From assembly GCF_014218355.1 (NCBI RefSeq), contig NZ_AP023368.1:1244001-1308000 (forward strand): DNA of 64,000 nucleotides, given 5' to 3'. Numbering within the stretch: the stretch's first letter is position 1; every line of letters begins with the position of its first letter. The DNA comes from Anaerocolumna chitinilytica. Lineage in GTDB: Bacteria; Bacillota; Clostridia; Lachnospirales; Lachnospiraceae. The translations under genes and the position numbers were made by a program. Below the pieces are notes generated by a model. It ran no database searches, was not told the origin of the DNA, and saw only the letters and a program-made list of their open reading frames with translations. Below are positions 48,479 through 58,492 of this stretch, one piece after another.

Positions 48479-50585
48479 TTTCCAGAATTCCTTTATGCAA
48501 AATAGGGAACTGTCATGGCTTCGTTTTAACCGCAGAGTGTTAGAGGAAGCGGAAGAGGAATCAGTACCTCTTTATGAACGCCTTAAATTTATATCTATAT
48601 TCACAAGCAATCTCGATGAATTCTTTATGATAAGAGTCGGGAGCCTTACTGATCTTATGTTTATGGATAATAATGTAGATGATAAGACAGGTCTGACTGC
48701 TAAACAGCAATTAGAACTTATCTTCCAGGCAGTAGTGCCTTTGTATAAGGAAAGGGACCGGATTTTTCATATAGTAGAGGATGAATTAAAGCGTTTTGGA
48801 ATTCGTCATCTGGATATCAAGGAACTGAAAAAAAGTGACAAAAAGCAGTTGGACAGAATTTTTGAAGATGAAATAGCGCCTATTCTTTCCCCTCAGGTCA
48901 TTGATTCCAGACACCCGTTTCCGCATCTTGTCAATAAAGGAATCTATATTATCTGTGAGTTCACAGGAGAGACGACAAAATTTGGTTTAATACCAATATC
49001 ACAGTCTCTTCCGGCATTTTATATGCTGCAGGGAACGGAATCCGGCTACATAATGACGGAAAAGATTGTCTTGGAGCGTGTTTCTGATGTTTTTGGAATG
49101 TACAAAATAGAATGTGCTGCCATTATATCGGTAACACGAAATGCAGATATCAGTCCGGAGGATGAGAACTTCGATGTTGACGATGATTTCAGGGAACGGA
49201 TGAAGAAGGTTATTAAAAAGCGATCCAGGCTATCCCCTGTAAGACTGGAAGTCCAGGGACACATGACAAAGGGATTGAGTGCTTTTCTTCTTTCAAAGCT
49301 TCATTTATCCAAAGAGCAGGTTTTTACCAGTGAAATCCCTCTTGTATTAAGTTATGTTTTTGATTTGCATAACCATTTGCCGCAGACTGTAATGAAGCAG
49401 CTAAGTTACCCTAACTTCAGACCTCAGTTCCCGGCTTGTTTAAGCAGTGGGGAAAATATCACAGCTCAGTGTAAGCGAAAGGATATCTTACTTTTCTTTC
49501 CCTATGACCAAATGGAACCTTATCTGCAGCTGCTTCGGGAAAGTGCTCAGGACCCTACCGTAATATCCATAAAGATTACCATTTATCGCTTGTCCAGTAA
49601 TTCCAGGATAATTGATTATTTATGCAATGCAGCAGAGAACAATAAAGAAGTCACAGTGCTCATGGAATTGAAGGCAAGGTTTGATGAAAAGAATAATATC
49701 GAATGGGCAGAGAGGTTAGAGGATGCCGGTTGTACGGTGATTTATGGTTTTGAGGGCTTTAAAGTTCACAGCAAGATCTGCCTGATAACAAGAAGAGACA
49801 GAAACAAAGTATTCTATATCACTCAGATTGGTACAGGAAACTATAATGAAAAGACTGCCAAGCTCTATTCAGACCTGTCTCTCATAACTGCTAACCAGCA
49901 AATCGGCCAGGAAGCAAATGAATTCTTTAAGAACATGTCTATTGCCAACCTTCAGGGAAACTATAACAACCTTTTTGTTGCCCCGTATTTTTTCAAAAAT
50001 AATATAATAGCTTTGATTGATAATGAGACAGATAAGGCCAGAAGAGGAGAAGCAGCCAGTATTATTATGAAATCCAATTCTCTTACGGATAGAGAAATTA
50101 TGGAGAAGCTCTCTGAAGCCTCCAATGCCGGTGTTGAGGTCAAACTTATAATAAGAGGTATCTGCTGTCTCCTTCCGGGAATTAAAGGAAGGACAGAAAA
50201 TATAAAGGTCTATAGTATAGTAGGCAGATTTTTGGAACATTCCAGAATCTATTGCTTTGGTACAGGAAAGGATGCAGCAATCTATATCTCTTCAGCGGAT
50301 ATGATGACCAGAAACACCAGAAGAAGAGTAGAAATTGCCTGCCCTATTTTGGATGTGGATATCAGAGAAAGGCTCTTTCATATATTGGAGGTTATGTTTT
50401 CAGATACAGTAAAGGCAAGAGTCTTAAACAGCGAAGGAATGTATCAGAAACTGGAGGGGACCGTTACACCTTTGGATTCACAGCAGAGTTTTATTGAAGA
50501 GGCTTTAAAGACAGAAAGCGGAAGGACTGTATCAAAGGATTATTTTATGAACTTTTTTAAAAAGATTAGAATCAGCAAAAAGTAA
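48459..50585 (+). CDS. ppk1: Polyphosphate kinase 1
   Basis: ATG 48459 lies seven bases after GGAG; ATG 48453 is too close to it. The 708-aa protein shows the PPK1 domains: N-terminal NRELSWLRFNRRVLEEAEEE, a head domain, and two phospholipase-D-like C-terminal domains. GFKVHSKICLITRR contains the phospho-acceptor His437, matching E. coli His435. GTGNYNEKTAKLYSDLSLIT and RRRVEIACPI are also clear. It reversibly makes polyphosphate from ATP at the membrane. It overlaps ppx by 20 bp and is followed by a strong terminator, forming a two-gene polyphosphate operon. Confidence 0.97.
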   Translation: MPRPENNFQNSFMQNRELSWLRFNRRVLEEAEEESVPLYERLKFISIFTSNLDEFFMIRVGSLTDLMFMDNNVDDKTGLTAKQQLELIFQAVVPLYKERDRIFHIVEDELKRFGIRHLDIKELKKSDKKQLDRIFEDEIAPILSPQVIDSRHPFPHLVNKGIYIICEFTGETTKFGLIPISQSLPAFYMLQGTESGYIMTEKIVLERVSDVFGMYKIECAAIISVTRNADISPEDENFDVDDDFRERMKKVIKKRSRLSPVRLEVQGHMTKGLSAFLLSKLHLSKEQVFTSEIPLVLSYVFDLHNHLPQTVMKQLSYPNFRPQFPACLSSGENITAQCKRKDILLFFPYDQMEPYLQLLRESAQDPTVISIKITIYRLSSNSRIIDYLCNAAENNKEVTVLMELKARFDEKNNIEWAERLEDAGCTVIYGFEGFKVHSKICLITRRDRNKVFYITQIGTGNYNEKTAKLYSDLSLITANQQIGQEANEFFKNMSIANLQGNYNNLFVAPYFFKNNIIALIDNETDKARRGEAASIIMKSNSLTDREIMEKLSEASNAGVEVKLIIRGICCLLPGIKGRTENIKVYSIVGRFLEHSRIYCFGTGKDAAIYISSADMMTRNTRRRVEIACPILDVDIRERLFHILEVMFSDTVKARVLNSEGMYQKLEGTVTPLDSQQSFIEEALKTESGRTVSKDYFMNFFKKIRISKK

Positions 50586-50610
50586 ACTGTTTAACTAAAA
50601 TTATTTTATA

Positions 50611-50646
50611 AAAGTCATGGAGCATATGCCATGACTTTTTCTTTTA
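50611..50646 (+). terminator. Intrinsic terminator after ppk
   Basis: AAAGTCATGG (50611-50620) pairs perfectly with CCATGACTTT (50629-50638), followed by TTCTTTT. Confidence 0.9.
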
Positions 50647-50756
50647 CGGCAGATTTTTATTCTCCGATATATTTTATAGAAAAAAATGAAAAAATAAATT
50701 TTACATGAAAAATTTTCAATATTTCAATTGTATTATAAGTGAAAGGAGTTGAAACA

Positions 50757-51245
50757 ATGGAGAATTCATTTGGTACCGATGAATTTATACAGCATGTTTT
50801 AGATAAATACTCAAAAATGATAATTAAGCTTGCCTTCACCTATGTGAAAAATACAGCAGATGCAGAAGACATTGCACAGGATGTCTTTGTTAGTCTGATT
50901 AAGAGAGGATATGGTTTCGAAAGTGAAGAGCATGAGAAAGCCTGGCTTATAAGGGTTACGATAAATAAAGCAAAGAATTACTTAAAGTCCTCCTGGAACA
51001 AGCTAAAGGTCCCTTTGGAGGAGGATGTCAGCTATATGCCGGAAGAAGAGAGTGAAGTTCTTAACACGGTACTGAATCTGCCCTCCAAATACCGAACTGT
51101 CATTCATTTATATTACTATGAGGATTACTCTATAAATGAAATAGCGTCAATATTAAACAAAAAGCCTGCAACCATAGGAACTTGGCTGTCAAGAGGACGT
51201 AACTTGTTGAAATCAGAGTTAATCGGAGGTTTTGAATATGAATAA
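50757..51245 (+). CDS. ECF-type RNA polymerase sigma factor
   Basis: ATG 50757 follows AAAGGAG; the GTG at 50739 is upstream of that site. The 162-aa product has region 2 (YSKMIIKLAFTYVKNTADAE with DIAQDVFVSLIKRG) and region 4 (LPSKYRTVIHLYYYEDYSIN with EIASILNKKPATIGTWLSRG), the ECF minimal pair. It overlaps the next gene, encoding a membrane protein with a short N-terminal cytoplasmic part, by eight bases. That layout is typical of a sigma factor and its anti-sigma partner. Target promoters are unknown; self-regulation is common in such pairs. Confidence 0.93.
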   Translation: MENSFGTDEFIQHVLDKYSKMIIKLAFTYVKNTADAEDIAQDVFVSLIKRGYGFESEEHEKAWLIRVTINKAKNYLKSSWNKLKVPLEEDVSYMPEEESEVLNTVLNLPSKYRTVIHLYYYEDYSINEIASILNKKPATIGTWLSRGRNLLKSELIGGFEYE

Positions 51246-52677
51246 GAATGATTACAAAAAAGCAATGAACGGACTGAGAATCTCGGAAGATTTTATAGAT
51301 AGAACAACTATTAAAATGAAGGAAGCAAGAAAGGAAGAGACAACTATGAAAATAAATCCTAAGGACAATAAACAAAGCGGAAAGAATTCCGTTGTATTTC
51401 GAAGATTTGCAGTATCTGCTGCCAGCCTTGCAGTACTGGTTGCTGTAGGCACTGTTGCTTTTCATCTGCCGGGCAATGGTTCCCCAGAGAAAGGAAATAG
51501 CTTAAAAGTTGAGAGTATTGATACCGGTAAAAAGACAGCAGCAGGAACAACAACTCCTGCAGGAGCTGAGGCTACTGGCGGAATTACCGTACCTACGGTA
51601 AAGCTTCCTGATAGCAACTCCGCTGTTACGGCTAGGATGCTGCCCCTTTTCGTTTATAAAGGGCATATATATGTTCAGAGTGCTACAGCCTTTGAAACTA
51701 CCGATGGTATGACTTTAGATAAGGAAGATGTTTTAGCTTTAAGAGGTGATTTCCTTGGAAAAACCAAGGGTAGCCTGAATGAATGGAGCAGCCAGAAGGA
51801 TTACGATAAGGAATTTGCGTCTACCATTGGAGAAGGAGATGTATATACGGTTAAGGGTTATGACAGTGACCATAGGTTAATGGTTTATTATGAATATGAG
51901 GGCGGCGGTTTTGGATGTGAGTTGTATGACAGCTTTGGAGGTATGACAATCAAAACCGGTGAAGATTATTTTAAACTGCTGAATTTAAATGGTAATGTTG
52001 CTTCTTACCAGTGGCAGAGTTTTAACAGCTGGAATAATGGTGTGAATGATATCCAAAAGGGTAAAGATACAAAGGCTCTTGAAGCTTTCTTGGATAGTTT
52101 GAATACGGCAGTGCCCCTTGGTGAGAATCTTGATATGTTAACGGAAAATACGGACTATGACGGTCAGAAGTTCGTAGATATTAAAACGAAGGATAAATTG
52201 GTAACCACTCTGCGCCTTTTTAAGAGTGGCTATGTATATGATTCACAGATAGGTTTCTTTAAAGTAGATGACAAAGCATTCCAGACTTTCTGGGATACTA
52301 TGCCGGTTACTGACACAGCAGATGGTTCTGTTTCAAACGGTGATACTTCGAATGCAGCTTTGGCTTTAACCTTATCGGAAAGCTCCTTGCCGGTAGGAAC
52401 GAAGGAATTAAAGGCTACTATTAAAAATAATGGCAGCGAAGATGTATTCTTTGGCGCAGATTACAGTCTGGAGAAATTAAAGGGCAGCAAATGGGTAGTT
52501 GTTCCGGGCATGAAGGACATGGCCTTTATTGATATTGCTTACTCTGTCGCACCGGGAAGTGAACAGGAATTTACCGCGGATTTAAGCCAGATTAAGCCTT
52601 CACTGGACGCAGGAAAATACCGTTTGGTTAAAAATATCAACGGACAGACCTTTTATGGAGAATTTAAATTAAGGTAA
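51238..52677 (+). CDS. Putative anti-sigma partner with extracellular Ig-like domain
   Basis: ATG 51238 is eight bases after GGAGG. The 479-aa protein has a 55-residue charged cytoplasmic N-terminus, one membrane helix (FAVSAASLAVLVAVGTVAF, about residues 60-78), a Thr/Gly/Pro-rich linker, a large extracytoplasmic region (about 130-370) and a C-terminal Ig-like domain of about 95 residues (SESSLPVGTKELKATIKNNG, LDAGKYRLVKNINGQTFYGE) of the Big_14 kind. The single-helix topology and the overlap with the ECF gene suggest it holds or signals to the sigma factor. The middle domain is not recognised. Confidence 0.75.
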   Translation: MNKNDYKKAMNGLRISEDFIDRTTIKMKEARKEETTMKINPKDNKQSGKNSVVFRRFAVSAASLAVLVAVGTVAFHLPGNGSPEKGNSLKVESIDTGKKTAAGTTTPAGAEATGGITVPTVKLPDSNSAVTARMLPLFVYKGHIYVQSATAFETTDGMTLDKEDVLALRGDFLGKTKGSLNEWSSQKDYDKEFASTIGEGDVYTVKGYDSDHRLMVYYEYEGGGFGCELYDSFGGMTIKTGEDYFKLLNLNGNVASYQWQSFNSWNNGVNDIQKGKDTKALEAFLDSLNTAVPLGENLDMLTENTDYDGQKFVDIKTKDKLVTTLRLFKSGYVYDSQIGFFKVDDKAFQTFWDTMPVTDTADGSVSNGDTSNAALALTLSESSLPVGTKELKATIKNNGSEDVFFGADYSLEKLKGSKWVVVPGMKDMAFIDIAYSVAPGSEQEFTADLSQIKPSLDAGKYRLVKNINGQTFYGEFKLR

Positions 52678-52735
52678 GTGAGAGTAAAAGTATCCATACC
52701 GTAAAGCATCATAAAGAGTTATCACAAAAATAAAA

Positions 52736-52775
52736 CCCTGCGGAGTAATATAACTACTTCGCAGGGCTTTTTTAT
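52736..52775 (+). terminator. Intrinsic terminator after the sigma/anti-sigma unit
   Basis: CCCTGCGGAGTA (52736-52747) pairs with TACTTCGCAGGG (52755-52766), one G-U pair, followed by CTTTTTTAT. The rest of the 385-bp gap to 53062 is AT-rich; TTGACA occurs at 52975 and 53004, without a convincing -10. Confidence 0.88.
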
Positions 52776-53062
52776 CTATAAAAAAATTATAAGATTTACT
52801 CTAAGGCCTGTTGTTACTGTGGACATCAATAAAAACGAAACAATTTCAAAATGATCACAGAAGGCAAAAATAAGGTTGTTTTTTTTAGAGATATTGTTTA
52901 TAATTTCTATTATAACAGAAAAAAAACTTTATTATTAGGTGACAATGGACAAGTAAAAATGAAATTTGTGTAAATTGACACGAATTTTAATTGAAACGTT
53001 TTTTTGACATTTTACATGTACTAGGTCGCGGCCCAATGCAAGGAGGGCGGATAGGAGAGAAC

Positions 53063-55783
53063 ATGAAGGGATATAAGTATTTAGACGAGAATGGAACATT
53101 TTGCTTGGAAGATCCTGAATTAACAGGGTATTTGTATTTTCCCATCGCCAATGAAAAAGGTGTTATGGCAAGCATTACACCGACTCTCGCAGGAGATAAT
53201 AAAATGGGTCAGAATACATTTTTGCTGGCCCCGGTAAGCAGTGAGGAACTTCATGATAAAAGAGGTACCAGGAATTTTTGGGTAAATATAAAAGGAAAAG
53301 GTCTATGGTCCGTTACAGGTGCTTCTGCCTGGCAGGAGGCAGAACTTTTTGGGAAAGAAAAGGACAAGACTGTTCTTACAGCCGGAATGATGTGGCAAAC
53401 GCTAAAGAGAACCTCAAAGAAAAATGGAATTGAAGCAGAAGTTACTTCTTTTGTACCTTTAGCAGAAACTCTTGAAATCATGATGGTAACCCTGAGAGCT
53501 CTGGAGGATGAGCTTACGGTAACACCTACCGCAGCGATTCCTTTATACGGCCGTTCAGCAGACAATATAAGAGATCACAGGCATGTGACCTCTTTGCTTC
53601 ACCGTATGGAAACCGTTGAGGAGGGAATTATCTTAAACCCTACCCTTACCTTTGATGAAAGAGGACATAGAAAGAATGAAGTAATATACGGTGTAGCTGG
53701 AGGGGCATCAGCCTTCACTTTAGAATCAGAGGAAACTAAAAAGACAGAGCTGCCCATTGGCTTTTATCCTGTAATAGAAGACTTTATTGGAGAAGGCGGT
53801 TCTCTTACCAATCCTAAGGCACTGCTTTTTGAAGAAGAACCTGTAAAGAAGGGATTTACCAGAGATGGTTATGAGACCTTAGGTGGTCTGGCGTATAATA
53901 CCTGTACTCTGAAAAAGGGAGAAGAAAAGACTTACCTTGTAGTATTTGGATATGCTCAGAGCAAAGAAGATTTTCTTAACCAGGCAAGACCCTATCTTTC
54001 CAAAGAACGCTGTGAGAAAGCACTGGAAGAAACGAAGCAATACTGGCTTGAGAAATTAAATATTAAATACCACACAGGCTCCAAAGATTTTGACAGATGG
54101 ATGCAGTGGGTGGACTTTCAACCGATTCTTCGGAGAATATATGGCTGTTCCTTCCTTCCTCACCATGATTACGGAAAGGGCGGCAGAGGCTGGCGAGACC
54201 TATGGCAGGACTGTCTGGCCCTCCTTATTATGAACCCGGACGGTGTCAGAGAGATGCTATGGGCTAATTATGGAGGCGTTAGAGCTGATGGCAGTAATGC
54301 GACTATTATCGGTACAAAGCAGGGAGAGTTCATAGCAGACCGGAATAATATCACCAGAGTATGGATGGATCATGGTGTATGGCCTTTCCTGACAACCAGA
54401 CTTTATATCATGCAGACAGGGGATACCGGGCTTTTATTCAAAGAGAGTACATATTTTAAAGATCTTCAGGCAGTACGCGGGGAAGAAAAAGATCTTCTAT
54501 GGAAAGCGGAAGACGGCAATCTTCTTAAGACAAAAGAAAAGGAAGATTACAAAGGGACCATATTAGAGCATGTTTTAATTCAGCTCTTAACAGCTTTTTA
54601 TGATGTAGGTGAGCATAATCATATGAGACTTCGCGGTGCCGACTGGAATGATGCCCTTGATATGGCAAAAGATCGTGGAGAAAGCGTAGCCTTTAGCGCT
54701 CTTTACGGGCAGAATCTGGTACAGTTGGGGGAGATGCTCTTACATTTAAAAGCAGAAGGTATGGAGAAAGTATCCCTCTTGGAAGAAGTATTCCTGCTTC
54801 TTAATGAGGATAGGAATATCTATGAAAATACGGAAGCAAAAATTAGTCTGCTTCATGATTATTGTGATAAGGTCAGACATACGGTAAGCGGTATAAAGAA
54901 AGAAATTACTTTAACAGAGCTTGCAGAAAATCTTATAGGCAAAGGGAACTGGATTAAGGAGCATATAAGGAATACCGAGTGGGTTAACAGTAAAGAAGGT
55001 TACTCCTGGTATAACAGCTATTACGATAATAACGGAAGAAGAGTCGAGGGAGATCACGAACAGGGTCTTCGAATGATGTTAACCGGTCAGGTATTTGCCA
55101 TTATGTCCGGTATTGCCAAGGATGAACAGGTTACAGAGATTGCAGCCGCCGCAGATAAGTATCTCTATGCACCGGAGTTGGGAGGTTATAAGCTGAACAC
55201 GAACTTCCATGAATTAAAGACAGACCTTGGCAGAATGTTCGGCTTCGCCTATGGCAGTAAGGAAAATGGAGCAGTATTTGCCCATATGGCTGTTATGTAT
55301 GCCAATGCCCTGTATCAGAGAAACTTTGCGGAGGAAGGCTACAAAGTAATAAACAGCCTCTATTCCCATTTAAGTGATTTCACAAAGAGCAGGATTTATC
55401 CGGGAATTCCGGAATATATCGGTGATAACGGAAGAGGATTGTATCATTATCTGACTGGTTCCGCAAGTTGGCTGCTGCTTACTGTTCTGACAGAAATATT
55501 CGGAATTAAAGGCGATTACGGCAGTCTTCTCCTAGAACCTAAGCTTGTAAAGGAACAGTTTGACGAAGAGGGAAAGGCAGCGGTATCCTTTGTATTCCAA
55601 GGAAAGAATTTTACAGTGACTTATGAGAATAAGGAAAGAAAGGAAGTCGGAGATTACCGTATTCTCGAAGCTTTTCTGGAGGAAGAACAACTTATGCTTC
55701 CGGAAGGAAGATTCCTTCTTTCAAAAGAGGTTATTGAGAAACTTGATAATTCTCAGCATAAGATAACTGTCAGGTTGGCATAG
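53063..55783 (+). CDS. GH94-type glycoside phosphorylase
   Basis: ATG 53063 behind AGGAGAG gives 906 aa; a TTG far upstream (52991) is not needed. N-terminal beta-sandwich (KYLDENGTFCLEDPELTGYL, then YFPIANEKGVMASITPTLAG) leads to an (alpha/alpha)6 barrel. GGRGWRDLWQDCLALLIMNP and LRGADWNDALDMAKDRGESV (Asp527, Asp530 in DWND) match the GH94 catalytic region, and GDHEQGLRMMLTGQ follows. Length about 900 and the DWNDALD variant resemble laminaribiose-type phosphorylases. Such enzymes split a beta-glucoside with phosphate, giving glucose 1-phosphate, in the cytoplasm. It heads a set with a cupin, an AraC regulator and oxidoreductases. Confidence 0.88.
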   Translation: MKGYKYLDENGTFCLEDPELTGYLYFPIANEKGVMASITPTLAGDNKMGQNTFLLAPVSSEELHDKRGTRNFWVNIKGKGLWSVTGASAWQEAELFGKEKDKTVLTAGMMWQTLKRTSKKNGIEAEVTSFVPLAETLEIMMVTLRALEDELTVTPTAAIPLYGRSADNIRDHRHVTSLLHRMETVEEGIILNPTLTFDERGHRKNEVIYGVAGGASAFTLESEETKKTELPIGFYPVIEDFIGEGGSLTNPKALLFEEEPVKKGFTRDGYETLGGLAYNTCTLKKGEEKTYLVVFGYAQSKEDFLNQARPYLSKERCEKALEETKQYWLEKLNIKYHTGSKDFDRWMQWVDFQPILRRIYGCSFLPHHDYGKGGRGWRDLWQDCLALLIMNPDGVREMLWANYGGVRADGSNATIIGTKQGEFIADRNNITRVWMDHGVWPFLTTRLYIMQTGDTGLLFKESTYFKDLQAVRGEEKDLLWKAEDGNLLKTKEKEDYKGTILEHVLIQLLTAFYDVGEHNHMRLRGADWNDALDMAKDRGESVAFSALYGQNLVQLGEMLLHLKAEGMEKVSLLEEVFLLLNEDRNIYENTEAKISLLHDYCDKVRHTVSGIKKEITLTELAENLIGKGNWIKEHIRNTEWVNSKEGYSWYNSYYDNNGRRVEGDHEQGLRMMLTGQVFAIMSGIAKDEQVTEIAAAADKYLYAPELGGYKLNTNFHELKTDLGRMFGFAYGSKENGAVFAHMAVMYANALYQRNFAEEGYKVINSLYSHLSDFTKSRIYPGIPEYIGDNGRGLYHYLTGSASWLLLTVLTEIFGIKGDYGSLLLEPKLVKEQFDEEGKAAVSFVFQGKNFTVTYENKERKEVGDYRILEAFLEEEQLMLPEGRFLLSKEVIEKLDNSQHKITVRLA

Positions 55784-55812
55784 CCCATAAGAAAAGGAAA
55801 GGTGACAGGGAC

Positions 55813-56235
55813 ATGGAAAAACAATATATTGATATAACCTCCTATGAAGGAGAAGGATACAAACCGGTTATTGATTACATGAGCTGGAGAGTTGCCATTC
55901 TTCGGTATTGCGAGGAGTTGGAGGTTCAGAATCTAAAAACCATGCAAAAGCACAATGAGTCCGATGAAGTATTTGTACTCCTTGGGGGAAACTGTACGCT
56001 CTTTACAGGAGGCAGCGGAGATGTTATCAATCATATGGACGGAATAGCGATGGAACCCATGAAGCTTTACAATGTAAAGAGAGGAGTTTGGCATACTCAT
56101 ACCCTTGATAAAGAAGCAACTGTACTGATTGTTGAGAACAGGGATACCTCTGACCTGAATTCTCCTACACTTAAGCTTGATACTGAGCAGATTGCAAAAA
56201 TCAGTGAGATATTCACCAATCACAATATCTTTTAA
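55813..56235 (+). CDS. Cupin-like protein (140 aa)
   Basis: The product starts at ATG 55813, 29 nt after the phosphorylase stop, so it is co-transcribed with it. A single cupin-type barrel is suggested by KTMQKHNESDEVFVLLGGNC (H..E), LYNVKRGVWHTHTLDKEATV (two His) and VLIVENRDTSDLNSP. This type often accompanies sugar-acid or keto-sugar enzymes. It resembles ureidoglycolate-lyase-like or DUF cupins, but no family can be named with confidence. A terminator lies 48 bases after its stop. Confidence 0.75.
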   Translation: MEKQYIDITSYEGEGYKPVIDYMSWRVAILRYCEELEVQNLKTMQKHNESDEVFVLLGGNCTLFTGGSGDVINHMDGIAMEPMKLYNVKRGVWHTHTLDKEATVLIVENRDTSDLNSPTLKLDTEQIAKISEIFTNHNIF

Positions 56236-56283
56236 AGTGATTTAGGAATTGTTAAGAACAGCGCTTGAGAAATAACTTCTATA

Positions 56284-56343
56284 GGCTGTGTATAGGTAGC
56301 AGACCGGAATTCAGGTTATGCTGCGTTATACACAGCCGTTTTT
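56284..56343 (+). terminator. Intrinsic terminator after the cupin gene
   Basis: GGCTGTGTATA (56284-56294) pairs with TATACACAGCC (56327-56337), with GCAGAC-type inner pairing, followed by GTTTTTTA. Confidence 0.85.
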
Positions 56344-56453
56344 TAGGATGGGCTTTACAAGGCTTTTTTCTATTATTATAATAAAGAAATAAAGTGTTTT
56401 TCTTGGTTGTATTAAGGACTCTGTACAGGGTATCTAGCAGGAATGAGGTAGAA

Positions 56454-57269
56454 ATGCGTGACTTAAGTTTATACGAAAAGAAGATTATAAAAGATGAAGA
56501 ATTCCCGGTGCAGATGTTCAAGAACCATATACGAAAACCTGGGCTTTATTTTCGAATTCACTGGCATGAGCATCTGGAATTGCATTATATCTTAAATGGG
56601 AAAGGTTCCTTTATTTGTGACAGGAAAACGATACCGGTCACGGAAGGGAATCTTGTGATCTTTAACAGCAATGTGCTTCATGAAGGTGTCAGCGAAGGTG
56701 ATAATTTTGAGGCTCTGGTTATCATATTTGAAATGAGTTCCTTTTCCAAAGAAATTGCAGATTATAATGTAATCTTTCAGAATTTGATTGAGGAAGATGA
56801 AATTATTAAAGATATCATGCTGTCTATCTATAAGGAAGATGTGGAAAGAAGCCATGGGTACCGTCTTGCAATTAAAGGAAAGTTATACGACCTTATTACC
56901 TATCTGTTCCGCAATTATGTAACAGAAAGCCTTTCGCCCAGGGAAAATACCCTGCGTCTTCACAATCTCGGACGATTGAACACGGTGGTGCAGTATATTC
57001 AGGAAAACTACAGCGAGCCTTTGACCAATAAAGAACTGGCAGACTTAATCCATCTCAGTGAGTACCGGTTCTGCCATCTGTTTAAAGAAAGCATGGGGAA
57101 GAGCCCTATTAACTATATTAATGAAGTCAGGTTAAAGAAAGCATATGAACTGATAAAAGGAAAAGATAATAGTATTTCAGAGATAGCGGTTATGGTAGGA
57201 TTTTCGGATTATAATAATTTCGGAAGGTTATTTCGGAAATACTATGGTTTTCCACCTTCCAGAACATGA
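56454..57269 (+). CDS. AraC family transcriptional regulator
   Basis: ATG 56454 follows GAGGT; the frame is open from 56394. The 271-aa protein has an N-terminal cupin-type sensor (IHWHEHLELHYILNGKGSFI, with the His pair of sugar-binding AraC proteins) and a C-terminal double helix-turn-helix (NKELADLIHLSEYRFCHLFK, then ISEIAVMVGFSDYNNFGRLF ending FPPSRT). It lies between the GH94/cupin unit and the isomerase/oxidoreductase genes, which it probably activates in response to a sugar. No operator could be defined by eye. Confidence 0.92.
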   Translation: MRDLSLYEKKIIKDEEFPVQMFKNHIRKPGLYFRIHWHEHLELHYILNGKGSFICDRKTIPVTEGNLVIFNSNVLHEGVSEGDNFEALVIIFEMSSFSKEIADYNVIFQNLIEEDEIIKDIMLSIYKEDVERSHGYRLAIKGKLYDLITYLFRNYVTESLSPRENTLRLHNLGRLNTVVQYIQENYSEPLTNKELADLIHLSEYRFCHLFKESMGKSPINYINEVRLKKAYELIKGKDNSISEIAVMVGFSDYNNFGRLFRKYYGFPPSRT

Positions 57270-57411
57270 AATAGCAAAATAATATGACTTTTCAGCAATA
57301 CATCTATATCATTTTTAAAGGATAAATTGTATGATGGTATAAGATACAAGTAGTAGGGACAAAATTGCTTTAAAAATAATACATGGAATGTAGTAAAAAA
57401 GGAGGAAACAT

Positions 57412-58380
57412 ATGAAATTAGGAGTATTTTCAGTGGTATTAGGAGCATTACCCTTAGAAAAGGCCTGTGAATTCCTGCATAGTAAAGGTGTTCAGATGAT
57501 TGAAATCGGATGCGGCGGTCATCCTGGCAAAGCACATTGCGACCCGGAGATTCTTTTGAATGACGAAACAAAGTTACAGGAATTCAAAGATACGATAGCA
57601 AAATATGAGTTACAGATCAGTGCTCTTAGTGCCCACGGTAATATGGTACATCCCGTGAAGGAAATTGCAGCAGATTTTGATAAGGATCTTACCAATGCTA
57701 TCCTTCTAGCAGAGAAATTAGGTGTTCCTGTAGTTAATACATTCTCAGGCTGTCCTGGCGGAAGTCCTTCCGATAAGACACCTAACTGGGTAACCTGCTC
57801 TTGGCCGGAAGATTACCTGCATGCTTTGGAATATCAGTGGGAGGAAGTATTAATTCCTTACTGGAAGGAAAAAGCTGCTTTTGCAAGAGAACACGGAATT
57901 AAAATTGCTTTAGAACTTCATCCTGGATTCTGTGTTTATAACACAAAGACACTTCTTCGCTTAAGAGAAGCAGCCGGCCCTGAAATCGGTGCAAACTTTG
58001 ATCCCAGCCATTTAATCTGGCAGGGTATGGATCCTTGTGCCAGCATCAGAGAACTTGGTAAGCAGGGAGCAATCTTCCATTTCCATGCGAAGGATACAAA
58101 AATTGACGGACCTAACTGCAGCGTAAATGGTGTTCTTGATACTACCCATTACGGCGATGAAATCAACCGCTCCTGGATATTCCGTTCCGTAGGTTATGGT
58201 CATGGAGAAGAATACTGGAAGGCAATGATTTCAGAATTAAGACTGGCAGGCTATGATTATGCAATCAGCATTGAACATGAAGACAGTCTTATGACAGGAA
58301 CAGAAGGCTTAAATAAAGCAATCAAGTTCCTTCAGAATGTTTTGATTTACGAAGAGCGCGGAGAGATGTTCTGGGCTTAA
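57412..58380 (+). CDS. Sugar phosphate isomerase/epimerase-type TIM barrel
   Basis: ATG 57412 is behind GGAGGAAA. The 322-aa product is a xylose-isomerase-like barrel. The metal ligands can be placed: Glu168 (IALELHPGF), Asp197 and His200 (ANFDPSHLIW), His225 (FHFHAKDTK) and Glu288 (ISIEHEDS). The SGCPGGSPSDKTPNWVTCSW segment and the HAKDTKID lid are shared with enzymes acting next to Gfo/Idh oxidoreductases, including the catalytic subunits of C-glycoside deglycosidases and 3-keto-sugar enzymes. Immediate neighbours are two such oxidoreductases. Function in keto-glycoside cleavage is an inference. Confidence 0.88.
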   Translation: MKLGVFSVVLGALPLEKACEFLHSKGVQMIEIGCGGHPGKAHCDPEILLNDETKLQEFKDTIAKYELQISALSAHGNMVHPVKEIAADFDKDLTNAILLAEKLGVPVVNTFSGCPGGSPSDKTPNWVTCSWPEDYLHALEYQWEEVLIPYWKEKAAFAREHGIKIALELHPGFCVYNTKTLLRLREAAGPEIGANFDPSHLIWQGMDPCASIRELGKQGAIFHFHAKDTKIDGPNCSVNGVLDTTHYGDEINRSWIFRSVGYGHGEEYWKAMISELRLAGYDYAISIEHEDSLMTGTEGLNKAIKFLQNVLIYEERGEMFWA

Positions 58381-58492
58381 ACTATTATGTTTTACAGAAA
58401 GAAAATGGCAGGAAAGAGGAAAGCTTTTTCTGCATAAATTTGTGCTGACACCCAATTATGCAGGTGCCGGTAGCATGGAGGAACAGTATAGT

